A program made the translations under genes and the position numbers. A stretch of DNA of 27,454 bases from Alloprevotella tannerae (GTDB lineage: Bacteria; Bacteroidota; Bacteroidia; Bacteroidales; Bacteroidaceae). The notes beneath the pieces are model-generated. The model had not been told where the DNA came from and did no database searches. It worked only from the letters and a program-made list of their open reading frames with translations. The number at the start of each line of letters is the position of its first letter. Within the stretch, counting starts at the first letter, position 1. The stretch covers positions 1 through 27,454 of the forward strand of contig JABZGO010000003.1 of assembly GCA_015259305.1 (NCBI GenBank), in the 5' to 3' direction. This document shows positions 1 through 8,524 of this stretch, piece after piece.

Positions 1-129
1 ATCTTGGGCAGCATACTCACGGTCTCGATGGGCTTTCTTCGCACCAACCTCTTCTATTCCGCGTTCACGATTGCCTTGGGAAAATTCACCCGTTACGCAG
101 TGATCGTCAGCTCCTACGTCTCATTTTAG
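1..129 (+). CDS. C-terminal end of a membrane protein, probably YqaA/DedA (VTT) family
   Basis: The frame is open from the first base to the TAG at 127-129 and gives the last 42 residues of a protein whose start lies outside the window. The fragment is hydrophobic and contains GFLRTN, then a membrane-like stretch, then GKFTRYAVI. A Gly-Lys-Phe/Ala-x-Arg-Tyr signature near the C-terminus is what I remember of YqaA-type proteins of the VTT/DedA (SNARE-associated) membrane family. It ends 174 bp before the binding-protein gene on the same strand, so co-transcription is possible. The family call rests on this short tail only. It could instead be another polytopic membrane protein, but it does not look like a ZnuB-type permease end. 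Confidence 0.5.
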   Translation: MLGSILTVSMGFLRTNLFYSAFTIALGKFTRYAVIVSSYVSF

Positions 130-303
130 CAACGCGGCCCGGTAAATTACAAATCCAACGCGCCCCAAATGGAGGCCGATAAGAATAATTTTACGCTCAA
201 CAAACACTCACGCGCTTCGCGCTTCAATATGATTAAGCACAAAAGATCGCTTCATCAACCGGAGTCGTCTCCCGCTCCGCTCAAGCGAAAAAACTTCAAC
301 ACA

Positions 304-1152
304 ATGCGAATCAAATTTCCTCTTCTCTTACTCTTAATTCCATTCTTCTGGGGTTGCAAACACGAAAAGTTGGATAATAAACCACTCATCTCAGTCAGCA
401 TCGAACCTCTACGCAATATTGTCGAACACCTTGCGGGCGATTATTACAAAGTTGTCACTTTAACGCCGGTCGGAGCAAGCCCGGAAACCTACGAACCCAC
501 GCCTAAACAGCTGAGGGACGTAAGTAACAGCAAGCTCTATTTTGCTATCGGCACGCTAGGGTTTGAAAAGCAGCAGCTCGAACGCATGAAAGAGACCGCC
601 CCGACGCTAAAAATATACACCGTGTCCGATGGCATTTCCCTTCTCTCTGTGCAACACGAGGGCCACGGCGATTCTACAGACCCGCATATCTGGATGTCGC
701 CCAAGAATGTCGTGCAGATGGCGCGCAATGTCTGCAATGCACTCTGCCAAAACGATCCTGAGCACACCGCAGTGTACAAAAAAAAGATGGCAGATCTTGA
801 GCGCCACGCCGACGAGGTTGATCGCCGCATACGACTTATGGTTAGCAAGGTGCGGTATCGTAATTTTTTAATCTATCATCCTGCTTTGGCTTACTTTGCC
901 AACGAATATGGCTTCCGCCAACTCACGATTGAGCAAGACGGCAAAGAGCCTTCGAGCGAGCATCTTGCTACGATCATCTCGGAGGCCAAAGCGGCCGAAG
1001 TTCACATCATATTCTTGCAGCGCGAGTTCAAGGGGCGCTCCGTCAAGTCCTTTTCAGAAGCCACCGGCGCCCGCGTTGTTATCATCAACCCCTTAGCTTA
1101 TCGCTGGGACAATCAAGCCATTGCCATCGCAAAAGCCTTAGCTGCACAATGA
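304..1152 (+). CDS. Metal (zinc/manganese-type) ABC transporter substrate-binding lipoprotein
   Basis: Cluster A-I solute-binding protein that would capture zinc or manganese in the periplasm and hand it to an ABC importer. The chosen ATG at 304 gives 282 residues and starts directly at a lipoprotein signal: MRIK, a leucine-rich core and FFWGC with the lipidated Cys18. An in-frame ATG at 169 would put 45 polar residues before the signal and is rejected. Visible family features are GASPETYEPTP (residues 58-67), a short His-containing loop (118-128) ending in DPHIWMSP, YHPALAYFANEYG (191-203) and a GKEPSSEH stretch (213-220). The His usually found in the first motif is Glu61 here; I recall this in other Bacteroidetes members. 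The gene overlaps the next ATPase gene by ATGA. Metal specificity cannot be read from sequence. Confidence 0.85.
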   Translation: MRIKFPLLLLLIPFFWGCKHEKLDNKPLISVSIEPLRNIVEHLAGDYYKVVTLTPVGASPETYEPTPKQLRDVSNSKLYFAIGTLGFEKQQLERMKETAPTLKIYTVSDGISLLSVQHEGHGDSTDPHIWMSPKNVVQMARNVCNALCQNDPEHTAVYKKKMADLERHADEVDRRIRLMVSKVRYRNFLIYHPALAYFANEYGFRQLTIEQDGKEPSSEHLATIISEAKAAEVHIIFLQREFKGRSVKSFSEATGARVVIINPLAYRWDNQAIAIAKALAAQ

Positions 1153-1781
1153 ATTTAGTAAGCCTAAGTGGCGTAACCTTTGCTTTTGACGGCCAAGTCG
1201 TATTGGAAAACGTCAATATCGCGATTAAACCGCACGATTTTATCGTTTTGAGGGGCACAAATGGCGGCGGAAAAACGACACTCTTGCGTTTACTTGCCGG
1301 CTTATTGCGCCCCACGAAAGGCGAGATCCACCGTGCGTCCAGCCTGCACGTAGGTTATCTGCCCCAGTATCGAAAAATTGATCGCCAGTTTCCTTTGCGC
1401 GTTTGTGATGTCGTGCGTTCCGGCCTGCAAAATCGGAAAAAACTGCTGTCGCGCTTTGCGCCCGATGCCGAAGAGCGCGTTCGCGAAGCCCTGCATCAGT
1501 TGGCCATCGAGCAGTTGGCCGCGCGGCCTATCTCCGATTTGAGTGGCGGCCAGTGGCAGCGGGTTTTATTGGCCCGCGCCATAGTTTCCCGCCCCGACCT
1601 CCTACTCTTGGATGAGCCGGATACGCATCTTGACGCCGCCGGTAAGACTTTTTTGTACGAACTTCTCCTTCGTTTGCAAGACGACTGCGCCATCGTGCTC
1701 GTCAGTCACGATGAGACGATCCCTTTCTCCAACGTTTGGCAGGTGAGCAACCATAATGTACGACCCGAAAATGGGCATTAA
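1149..1781 (+). CDS. Metal ABC transporter ATP-binding protein (ZnuC-like)
   Basis: Cytoplasmic ATPase subunit expected to power the importer fed by the upstream binding lipoprotein. The 210 residues are a single ABC domain. Walker A is GTNGGGKT (36-43), the Q-loop glutamine is in YLPQ (70-73), the signature is LSGGQWQR (131-138), Walker B is LLLLDEP (151-157) with Asp155 and Glu156, and the switch His187 is in LVSHDE. The ATG at 1149 overlaps the previous stop in ATGA, showing translational coupling. The length is slightly below the usual 230-260 for ZnuC. No membrane permease gene follows; the next gene is an acetyltransferase on the same strand. The permease must be encoded elsewhere, unless the system is degenerate. 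Confidence 0.85.
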   Translation: MNLVSLSGVTFAFDGQVVLENVNIAIKPHDFIVLRGTNGGGKTTLLRLLAGLLRPTKGEIHRASSLHVGYLPQYRKIDRQFPLRVCDVVRSGLQNRKKLLSRFAPDAEERVREALHQLAIEQLAARPISDLSGGQWQRVLLARAIVSRPDLLLLDEPDTHLDAAGKTFLYELLLRLQDDCAIVLVSHDETIPFSNVWQVSNHNVRPENGH

Positions 1782-1851
1782 AGCCCGATGAAACCGCCTA
1801 TTTTTATCCCTTTTCGAAATACGTACCACGACCTTCTAACTTTTTATTCTA

Positions 1852-2418
1852 ATGACAGAAAGAGAAAAAGCCTTGAGCGGGCATTGGCACAATCCTGCCG
1901 CAGATGCCGAACTTCGCCGCTTGATCGATGAGGCCCAAGACTTGTGTTATCAGTACAATCATCTGCATCCCGCCAAAACTGATGAGCGCGATTCACTCCT
2001 GCGTCGACTTTTGGGGTGCGTTGGGCGTGATTGCACCGTCCTACCTCCCTTTATGGTCGACTACGGGTGCAATATTTCGCTTGGCGATCACGTCTTTATC
2101 AACAAAGGTTGCGTAATGCTCGACGGCGCGCCCATAGTTTTCGGCAACCACATCTTTGTAGGGCCCAATTGCAGTTTCAATACCCCCATTCACCCCTTTA
2201 ATATCGAGCAACGCAATCAAAGTTTGGAGCGCAACGAAGCCATTTATATAGGAGATAACGTCTGGATCGGCGCACAAGTATGCATCCTTCCCGGCGTCAG
2301 AATCGGCGCGGGCAGCGTCATTGGTGCGGGTAGCGTCGTCACGCGCGACATCCCGTCCGGCGTCGTGGCCGCCGGCAATCCTTGCCGCGTATTACGCAAA
2401 GCCGAAGACCGCCCATGA
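1852..2418 (+). CDS. Sugar O-acetyltransferase of the maltose/galactoside acetyltransferase family
   Basis: Left-handed beta-helix acetyltransferase that would move acetyl from acetyl-CoA to a sugar hydroxyl in the cytoplasm. The 188-residue length fits Maa/LacA proteins. The N-terminus has the Maa-type helical cap (MTEREKALSG, then LYxY-like LCYQYN at 31-36). Hexapeptide-type turns follow, such as ISLGDHVFINKG (75-86) and IYIGDNVWIGAQ, and a glycine-rich end with IGAGSVIGAGSVV. The likely catalytic His114 lies in TPIHPFN, where family members usually have xxGHPxD. There is a 70-bp gap from the ATPase gene and a 4-bp ATGA overlap with the next gene. The sugar acceptor is unknown; such enzymes are often promiscuous detoxification acetylases. 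Confidence 0.85.
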   Translation: MTEREKALSGHWHNPAADAELRRLIDEAQDLCYQYNHLHPAKTDERDSLLRRLLGCVGRDCTVLPPFMVDYGCNISLGDHVFINKGCVMLDGAPIVFGNHIFVGPNCSFNTPIHPFNIEQRNQSLERNEAIYIGDNVWIGAQVCILPGVRIGAGSVIGAGSVVTRDIPSGVVAAGNPCRVLRKAEDRP

Positions 2419-3428
2419 AGCCGCTGCTCTTCGTCTTTTTCTATCTCTTACTACTGACAGCCGGCGCGCAAACGCGGTTTCGCGTAATGACCTACAATGT
2501 AGAAAACGCCTTTGATACGATCCACGATGAGGGCAAACAAGATACTGACTTCCTCCCTGCGGGGCGCCTACATTGGGATACGCCTAAATATCGCGCCAAG
2601 TTGAGTCGCATCGCCGCCGTCATTGCCGGTGTGGGAGAAATTCAACCGCCCAAACTCGTAGCCTTGTGCGAGGTCGAAAATGAGCGCGTCATTGAGGACC
2701 TACTGAACCGCACCCGGCTGCATAGCTTCAATTATCGTTATTGCATGACCGAGAGTGCGGACCTGCGCGGCATAGATGTGGCCCTGCTCTATCAACCCTC
2801 AGCTTTTCATCTCCTTTATACGGATACGCTGCGCGTGATGCCGGCCGACCAACACGAGCGGCCGACCCGCGACATCCTCCACGTTTGCGGACTTGTGCCT
2901 TCGGGCGATACGCTTTCTGTCTTTGTCGTTCACCTACCAAGTCGGCGCGGAGGCGTGCGGCAAACTTCGCCCCGCCGCTGTCGTTCAGCCCAACGATTGC
3001 GGCAGGAAATTGACGCCCTCACACACGACGGAAGCAACCGAAAGATCGTCATTATGGGCGATTTCAACGACGAATATACCGACTCGTCCATTGCCTCCGC
3101 CTTAGCAGCAAAACAATGGACTGACGCGCCGCAACCGCCGTTTTTGTGCGTCCTAACCGCCGATTTGAAAGCCGCAAAAGGTATTCGCGGTACGCATAAA
3201 TTTCAAGGCCGTTGGGCGCAATTGGATCAAGTGATCGTCAATGATCGACTCCTTACGACCGACGGACTGCATACAACGCCTAAAGATTGCTTCATTTTCG
3301 CCGATGCTCCACTCCTTAAATACGATGCCGCCGACCACGGCGTCGTGCCTTATCGCTCCTTTCTCGGGGCTTTTTATCAAGGGGGCTTTTCCGATCATCT
3401 GCCCGTCGTGGTAGATTTCTTCTATTAA
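2415..3428 (+). CDS. Secreted endonuclease/exonuclease/phosphatase (EEP) fold protein
   Basis: Metal-dependent hydrolase of the DNase I-like EEP superfamily, probably exported. The ATG at 2415 overlaps the previous stop in ATGA and starts a signal peptide (MKPLLFVFFYLLLLTAGAQ). An in-frame ATG at 2382 lies inside the upstream gene and is not used here. The 337 residues show the EEP motifs in order: MTYNVENAFD (25-34), the metal-binding Glu in ALCEVEN (84-90), VVHLPSRRGG (171-180) with His173, IMGDFND (213-219) with Asp216 and Asn218, and a closing SDHLPVVVDF (326-335) with the Asp-His pair. Bacteroidetes carry many such secreted proteins annotated as endonucleases. Whether this one cuts nucleic acid, a phosphodiester lipid or something else cannot be told. 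Confidence 0.85.
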   Translation: MKPLLFVFFYLLLLTAGAQTRFRVMTYNVENAFDTIHDEGKQDTDFLPAGRLHWDTPKYRAKLSRIAAVIAGVGEIQPPKLVALCEVENERVIEDLLNRTRLHSFNYRYCMTESADLRGIDVALLYQPSAFHLLYTDTLRVMPADQHERPTRDILHVCGLVPSGDTLSVFVVHLPSRRGGVRQTSPRRCRSAQRLRQEIDALTHDGSNRKIVIMGDFNDEYTDSSIASALAAKQWTDAPQPPFLCVLTADLKAAKGIRGTHKFQGRWAQLDQVIVNDRLLTTDGLHTTPKDCFIFADAPLLKYDAADHGVVPYRSFLGAFYQGGFSDHLPVVVDFFY

Positions 3429-3652
3429 CAGATGGCCCATTAGTAGCAGTTGTTTTTGACCGCTTAATGGGCAAAAAAATACCGTTTCATCGCATATTAA
3501 GCCTTTTTTCAATGTCTTTTATTCAAGCCTGATTAGGGTTTGGAAGCCCCTTGTTTTGCGTTTCGCCGTTAAGGGCCGTTGATTGTAATCTTTTCGATCG
3601 ATTTAGTAGAGTTCCCTTTCTCCTGTTTCCCAAGCAAACTTAGGTTGGTAGG

Positions 3653-3740
3653 TTTTTTATCACGAGCGTAAGAGTTTTTCATCACGATAAAAAGATTGTA
3701 CGCTCACGAGCGTACGTTAGTTTCACCACGGTGAAAAATC
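3653..3740. repeat. 22-bp brick repeat array, locus 1 (four units)
   Basis: Four contiguous 22-bp units start at 3653, 3675, 3697 and 3719. Each carries CACG at the same place, followed by A in the first three units and by G in the fourth. Unit 1 has a T-rich left arm and a GCGTAAGAG right arm, unit 2 has T-rich and A-rich arms, unit 3 has TGTACGCT and GCGTACGT arms (nearly palindromic), and unit 4 is TTTCACC-AC-GGTGAAA. Relative to loci at 14212 and 21045 it carries more left T-arms, so it can also be read as the same family in reverse orientation. It lies 225 bp after the EEP gene. Confidence 0.75.
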
Positions 3741-3978
3741 GTGCAGTTGGGCGCGGGTGGATCGTAAATCAGTTATGGCAGCTCAAAATCAGGACTTTGA
3801 TCGCAGCAAGATGGGCAGGCGTATTTCCGCACCGGTCGTGAACCCTTCGGTATGTAGGAGGCATGCGAGCAGGGCTGATTTTAGTTGACCCTATACGTAT
3901 TATTCGCGATGAAACGGGCTATTTTCAGCTTTTTTCCTTGGGGCTATCATTCACCACGTACCCTATATCGGACATTTT

Positions 3979-4270
3979 TAAAGACCAACCCTAAGGGCTT
4001 GTCAACGTTGGGGTGCGTTAGGCAGGGTTAAAGCGCTTCACTCTTTAACCCTGTCCTGCCAAAGGACTAACCCCGATGGGGTTATTTGAGTCGGACGGCG
4101 TTGGCGGAGGGATCGCGTGGAATATGGGTTGAGTTTGTTGGGAGTTATTTGCGGCGGAATGCATAGAGAGGAGGTTGCACGTATGTGTGCGCGGTATTTT
4201 GTTGGTTAGTGCGTGGATTGGTTCGGCTTATTAGCGGACACCCTAAATAAGCCCTTAGGGTTGGCCTTTA
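3979..4270. repeat. Inverted-repeat element, possible MITE remnant
   Basis: A 22-nt arm at 3979-4000 (TAAAGACC then AACCCTAAGGGCTT) is repeated inverted at 4249-4270 with one mismatch. The arms enclose about 250 bp without a coding frame. Inside are an 11-bp perfect hairpin (4023-4033/4043-4053, 9-nt loop) and a 7-bp hairpin TAACCCC-GAT-GGGGTTA (4068-4084). A further 7-bp pairing (4240-4246/4255-4261) overlaps the right arm. The layout resembles a miniature inverted-repeat transposable element, but no clear target-site duplication could be recognised beside the arms. Confidence 0.45.
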
Positions 4271-4388
4271 AGATAAAAACCTATGGCTGCCGGCAGTTTG
4301 CTTAAAAGTTGTGTACTGAGGGGGCAGCAGCACGAAAATTTTTGCGTATTGACCACTAATATGTCAAGCGGGAAAGGACTTAAATGCT

Positions 4389-4423
4389 TACGGCCCGCCT
4401 GCTATACTTGCAGGCGGGCCGTA
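4389..4423 (-). terminator. Strong hairpin downstream of the M16 peptidase gene
   Basis: Perfect 14-bp stem, TACGGCCCGCCTGC at 4389-4402 pairing with 4410-4423 across a 7-nt loop, 66 bp past the stop of the minus-strand peptidase gene. It lacks a clear T-run on either strand, so it may act with other factors or protect the 3' end. Being symmetric, it could serve both convergent transcripts. Confidence 0.55.
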
Positions 4424-4489
4424 GGTTTATGCGAAATCAGCGAATCAGTCGCGTTTTGTTAAGACTGAAGCTGAAAGGATCGGCAATAA

Positions 4490-7339
4490 TTATTCTTTAA
4501 GAGATGCCGGGAGCATCGTAATCGTAATACGATTGAGCTTTTTCAGAACAACATTGTTGACGAAGTTCTTCAGATCATCAGAAGACAAGCCATTGATAAC
4601 CGCTTCATAACCCGTATGGAGGTCTTTATTCCAAAGCGTTTTGCTGCGGATCAAGCTAGCCCAATAGCTATTGACTTTCTGATTGTCGGCATAGTTCTTA
4701 AGATTAAACTGCTTGATCTTATCCAATTCTTCCTTCGTGCAGCCATTTTTAGCCACTTCTTTCAAGCCCAAATCGATGAGATAGAGGGCGGAGTCAGCTT
4801 TAGCCGGCTTCACGGGGCAGGATACGTAGATCAGATATTCATCTTTCGAACCGTAAGAAGCCTCACCTTGGGCGCCTACACTATAAGCCATAGAGCCTTC
4901 TTCGCGGATGCTCTTCAAGTAACGTTGCGTAAGCACTTCGCCGAGTGCATCAACCGTAGCTGATTCTTTCATCGTGTAAGGATTTTCACCCCAGATAACC
5001 TGAATGATGTTGCCCTTCGGCGTCTCCATTGCACGCGTGAAGCGGTTGTCTACGATACCGGTAGCCTTGTGGAGACCGTAATCTTTGAGTACTTCACGCT
5101 TACCTGCAGAAGGAATAGATGCTAAGTAGATTTCAGCAAATTGCTTGAGTGAGTCGACATTGAAGTTGCCGGTGAAATAGAAGTTGAAGTCAGAAGGCGA
5201 CTTGAAACGCTCGCGATAGAAAGCGCGCATCCGGTCGAAGTTGGCCATATCATAGTCGGCAGACTTATAGATCTTCACGCGGGGATCGTGGTTGTAGATC
5301 GTAGATGATACAGAGTCGCTGAAAGCCATTTCAGGCACAGCCTCAACATTGGCGAGCTGCGTCTTCATAGACTCAACAGCGTTGTTGAACGCCTTGCGGT
5401 CGCTACCGGGGTTGGTAAACTTGAGGTAAGTTAATTCGAAGAGCGTGCGGAGGTCTTTCGGCGTAGCGTTGCCATCGAGTCCTTCTGATTCGCGGTCGAT
5501 AGATGCTGACACGGAAGCCTGCTTGCCGGCCAAGGCCTTATCAAGCTCGGTTGCAGAGAAGCTGCCGAGACCACATTGCTCAATGAATGTAGACGCATTG
5601 CGAACATTGAAGAGGTCAGCCTTAGAGTTAACCTTTGCATAAGACAAGCCACCAAAGCTGCGTGCTTGCATCAAGACTTGGCTTTCGTTGAAGTCTGTAT
5701 GGCGGAAATAAACCTTAGCGCCGTTGGAAAGTGTCCAGCAGGTATAGCCGAAGTCAGATTGTTCTGTCTTAACGATATTTCCTTTCTTGGGGAGCTTCTT
5801 GATGAGCGGCTCGTTCTTCACGTTGTCAACGTAAGCCGTCAGTTTTGCACTGAGCGCTGCTTTCACAGCGTCGGCCAACTGCGCTTCAGTAGGCACAGCG
5901 ACACCTGCCTTATCCGGATACATAGCGAGCACAACGAAGTTGCTATCAGTAGAAGCTGTGTATTCTTTCAAGATACCATTGCATGCTTCTGTGAGTGCGC
6001 CGGCTTGCTTCAGTTGCTGACCAACCATCTTCATGAAGTTGTAGCTATCTTCGATAGACATCATCGGCGTGCCATCGAGGAAGTTGCGTACATACTGCTG
6101 AATGAAATAAGGGCTGCGTTGCTTATCGCGGTTGTTGTAAATGCGCTCAAACTGGCTGACCATCTCATTGTAAGCGCGATCGATTTCTGTTGCGGTCAAG
6201 CCAAACTGGCGCGCACGTTGCAACTCTTCAAAGGCTACGCGGAAGGCTTCTGTGTCCTTGCCCGGCTTCGGCACAACGATGAGCGTGAAGGCATTCATCG
6301 TTTTACTCATGAGGTAATTGCCGTTGTCGACATAAGCGCCTACGAAGGGGCAATCAGGATTTTGCGACAACTCATTGAGGCGTGCGTTGAGCGCGCTTGT
6401 CATGATATCCGTGAGTCCTTCAGTAATTACGTAAGCGGCCGTGTTGCGATATTCTTTCGGCATCGGTTCGTGCTTGAACATTGCCTGAATAACGGCTTGG
6501 CCTTGCTCCTTGTCTTTGTCGATAACATAGATAGGCTTCATCGTAGAAGGCACCGGATAGTCTTCATACTTAGCCTCGTTCTTCGGGTTTTGGATCGGGC
6601 TGAAGATTTCTTTGATCTTAGCTACGATCTGATCCGCATCGATGTCGCCCACAACAACTACAGCCTGGAGATCCGGGCGATACCATTTGTGGTAGTATGC
6701 GCGAAGCGTATCAGGCGTGAAGTTGTCGACAATGCTCATCAAGCCGATCGGCATACGACGTGCATAGCGACTGCCCGGATAGAGCTTCTCGAAGTTGTTA
6801 TTGAGAATACGTTGCTGAGCTGAACTGCGCATACGCCACTCTTCGTGAATCACGCCGCGTTCTTTCTGAATCTCGTCCGGCTCGAGCAGCAAGCTGTTAG
6901 ACCAGTCGTGCAAGATCTTCAAACACGTCTCGATGTTTTCGGCCGTAGCGGGAACGTTGTCGATGTTGTAAACGGTCTCGTCAGTCGACGTATAGGCGTT
7001 GATGTTCTCGCCAAACTTTACGCCAAAGCGCTCGCAGGCTTCGATCACGCCATTGCCGGGGAAATTGGTCGTACCATTGAAGCACATATGCTCCAAGAAG
7101 TGCGCCAAGCCGCGCTGCGACTCGTTTTCTTGCACTGAGCCGACTTTCTGTACGATATAGAAAAAGGCTTGTTTTTCCGGTAGGCTGTTTTTGCGCACAT
7201 AGTACGTCAAGCCATTGGGTAATGTACCCATCTTAACCGCAGCGTCCTTGGGAAGTGGCTGCGTAGCCTGGGCCGATGCCTGCCAAGACGAAGTGAAAGC
7301 GGCAACGATGACCCACAAGGCAAACTTTAAGTGTCTCAT
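4490..7339 (-). CDS. Periplasmic M16 (pitrilysin-type) zinc metallopeptidase
   Basis: Large exported protease of family M16. Its 949 residues are the two-halves-in-one-chain form, like pitrilysin. A signal peptide (residues 1 to about 23, ending ASA-Q) directs export. The inverted zinc motif HFLEH is at 80-84 (His80, Glu83, His84) in the typical context GLAHFLEHMCFNGT. The third zinc ligand is probably Glu167 in ERGVIHEEW (160-168), with the conserved Glu160 seven residues earlier. The C-terminal half has the M16 fold signature but no zinc motif, as expected for the inactive half. The substrate is unknown; relatives degrade peptides in the periplasm. It stands alone on the minus strand with its own consensus promoter at 7378-7408. 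Confidence 0.92.
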   Translation of the reverse strand: MRHLKFALWVIVAAFTSSWQASAQATQPLPKDAAVKMGTLPNGLTYYVRKNSLPEKQAFFYIVQKVGSVQENESQRGLAHFLEHMCFNGTTNFPGNGVIEACERFGVKFGENINAYTSTDETVYNIDNVPATAENIETCLKILHDWSNSLLLEPDEIQKERGVIHEEWRMRSSAQQRILNNNFEKLYPGSRYARRMPIGLMSIVDNFTPDTLRAYYHKWYRPDLQAVVVVGDIDADQIVAKIKEIFSPIQNPKNEAKYEDYPVPSTMKPIYVIDKDKEQGQAVIQAMFKHEPMPKEYRNTAAYVITEGLTDIMTSALNARLNELSQNPDCPFVGAYVDNGNYLMSKTMNAFTLIVVPKPGKDTEAFRVAFEELQRARQFGLTATEIDRAYNEMVSQFERIYNNRDKQRSPYFIQQYVRNFLDGTPMMSIEDSYNFMKMVGQQLKQAGALTEACNGILKEYTASTDSNFVVLAMYPDKAGVAVPTEAQLADAVKAALSAKLTAYVDNVKNEPLIKKLPKKGNIVKTEQSDFGYTCWTLSNGAKVYFRHTDFNESQVLMQARSFGGLSYAKVNSKADLFNVRNASTFIEQCGLGSFSATELDKALAGKQASVSASIDRESEGLDGNATPKDLRTLFELTYLKFTNPGSDRKAFNNAVESMKTQLANVEAVPEMAFSDSVSSTIYNHDPRVKIYKSADYDMANFDRMRAFYRERFKSPSDFNFYFTGNFNVDSLKQFAEIYLASIPSAGKREVLKDYGLHKATGIVDNRFTRAMETPKGNIIQVIWGENPYTMKESATVDALGEVLTQRYLKSIREEGSMAYSVGAQGEASYGSKDEYLIYVSCPVKPAKADSALYLIDLGLKEVAKNGCTKEELDKIKQFNLKNYADNQKVNSYWASLIRSKTLWNKDLHTGYEAVINGLSSDDLKNFVNNVVLKKLNRITITMLPASLKE

Positions 7340-7726
7340 CTGGTTGTTATTATAATGAATGAATATAGTTTCGCGGCCAAAATTAGCTAATTCTCACGGA
7401 TAGGTCAAGTAGAACTGTGCATTTTTTCGCACTTCTAAGAGCTTTTTATCAAGCAGACATGCACTATTTTCCATCTTCAAAGCAGAAATGGGAGACGCCG
7501 CGCGTCAGAGCAAGAACAAACGATGAGCTTATAATGCGCCACGGTGCAAACCTGCCGCACATCCGCTTTCCGGCATTAGCCGAAGAGCTTCGTTGGCGTC
7601 GGAGAGGCCGGGCGAGCATATTCGCCGGCTATGTTAATCCTAAAGAGCAACGAAAAAGAAGCCTTATTTCTCTGCCGTTTTCAAGAATAGCACGTATAGT
7701 CGAGCAGTCTACATCATATATATGTC
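7340..7726. other. Intergenic gap between the M16 and Sel1 genes
   Basis: Contains the M16 leader and promoter, then about 320 bp with little to note. A stem near 7606-7632 (GCCGG paired with CCGGC, one bulge) is the only hairpin seen. A plus-strand open frame at 7417-7776 has no recognisable motif, overlaps the Sel1 gene end, and is not called. Confidence 0.5.
7378..7408 (-). promoter_or_regulatory. Bacteroidetes-type promoter for the M16 peptidase gene
   Basis: Read on the minus strand: TTG at 7408-7406, a 20-bp spacer, and TAATTTTG at 7385-7378, matching TTG-N20-TAnnTTTG exactly. Transcription should start near 7371, giving a leader of about 30 nt before the ATG at 7339. Confidence 0.8.
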
Positions 7727-8524
7727 TCATTCGGCAAGCGGAATTTGCCGCAAGAGGCGGTCGGCCTGACGCGTGAGGTTGCCGCCTAAGCCGAGAGCGG
7801 CTTCAAGATAGGGGCGCGCCGCGGCAAATTGCCCTTCGGCAAAATACAAGCGACCCAAAGCGTAGACGGCTTCGTCTACCCCTTTTTCGCGAGCGGCCTC
7901 ATAATGTCGAATGGCAGCGGGCAGATCGCGCGCCACGTCGCGTCCTTTTTCCAACAAGTCGGCCATATAATAATCGCCCATTCCATCGCCCATAGCGGCT
8001 ACTTCGGCCAAGAGTTGCAAGGCGCGTTCCCCGTCTTGCGGTACGCCGCGGCCGGTGCTGAGCAACAAGGCGAGGTTAAAGCGCGCCAAGGTCTCTCCGT
8101 TCGCGGCCGCCAACTCATACCAATGGGCCGCGGCAGCGAAATCGCGCGGCCGCCCCATTCCATTCTCACAAAGTATGCCAAGTCTGTTTTGTGCGGCGGC
8201 ATCGCCGGCAGCAGCGGCTCGCTCATACCATTGCCAGGCCGTCCGGATGTTACCCTGCTCGCCCAAGAGTCCGCTATGCAAATCGCCCAGTTCGCGCATA
8301 GCCATCGTATCTCCCTGCTCCGCCGCGAGCGTCAGCCAGCGCTCGGCCGCACGCAGTGTGGGCAAAAACTGATCTTCGCCGCCTTGCGGCGGAATAATCT
8401 CATCGAAAGTGGCGTAGCGTTCACCCAAAACGCGTTGCGCAAGCACATCACCGGCTTCGGCCGCCGCTTGTAAGTCGGGCGTTGAAGATTGCTCAAGCCT
8501 ATCAAGTAGAGTTAGTTCATTCAT
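7727..8524 (-). CDS. Sel1-like repeat protein
   Basis: Protein of 265 residues built largely of Sel1-type helix-turn-helix repeats, a TPR relative used as a scaffold for protein contacts. Repeat signatures include AERWLTLAAEQGDTMAMREL, AWQWYERAAAAGDAAAQNRL and AAHWYELAAANGETLARFNL, each with the Ala/Gly spacing of the family and 'GxGxxxD' turns such as GRGVPQD. About five to six units are visible. No signal peptide or membrane segment is seen, so it is probably cytoplasmic. The ATG at 8524 is chosen; an in-frame TTG three codons earlier (8533) is a weaker alternative. It precedes nothing on its strand closely and seems monocistronic. The partner cannot be predicted. Confidence 0.85.
   Translation of the reverse strand: MNELTLLDRLEQSSTPDLQAAAEAGDVLAQRVLGERYATFDEIIPPQGGEDQFLPTLRAAERWLTLAAEQGDTMAMRELGDLHSGLLGEQGNIRTAWQWYERAAAAGDAAAQNRLGILCENGMGRPRDFAAAAHWYELAAANGETLARFNLALLLSTGRGVPQDGERALQLLAEVAAMGDGMGDYYMADLLEKGRDVARDLPAAIRHYEAAREKGVDEAVYALGRLYFAEGQFAAARPYLEAALGLGGNLTRQADRLLRQIPLAE

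Larger units (their letters stand above)
3429..4489. other. 1.06-kb intergenic region without a recognisable gene
   Basis: Lies between two convergent genes. Direct reading finds an 8-bp stem at 3435-3442/3465-3472 just after the EEP gene, the first 22-bp repeat array (3653-3740), a 292-bp inverted-repeat element (3979-4270) with several hairpins inside, and a strong terminator-like hairpin (4389-4423). No long open frame with a credible start or family match was found. The stretch 3741-3978 shows no structure I can name and could be decayed sequence. Confidence 0.6.

Noticed and set aside
169..303. Longer N-terminus for the metal-binding lipoprotein
   Set aside because: It would place 45 polar residues before a complete lipoprotein signal peptide, which would block export.
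5576..6823. 415-codon plus-strand open frame
   Set aside because: It lies wholly antisense to the M16 peptidase gene, which has clear family motifs; the frame shows no motif of its own and is a by-product of codon bias.
7417..7776. 119-codon plus-strand open frame
   Set aside because: No family features, Arg-rich low-complexity composition, overlaps the end of the Sel1 gene, no promoter.
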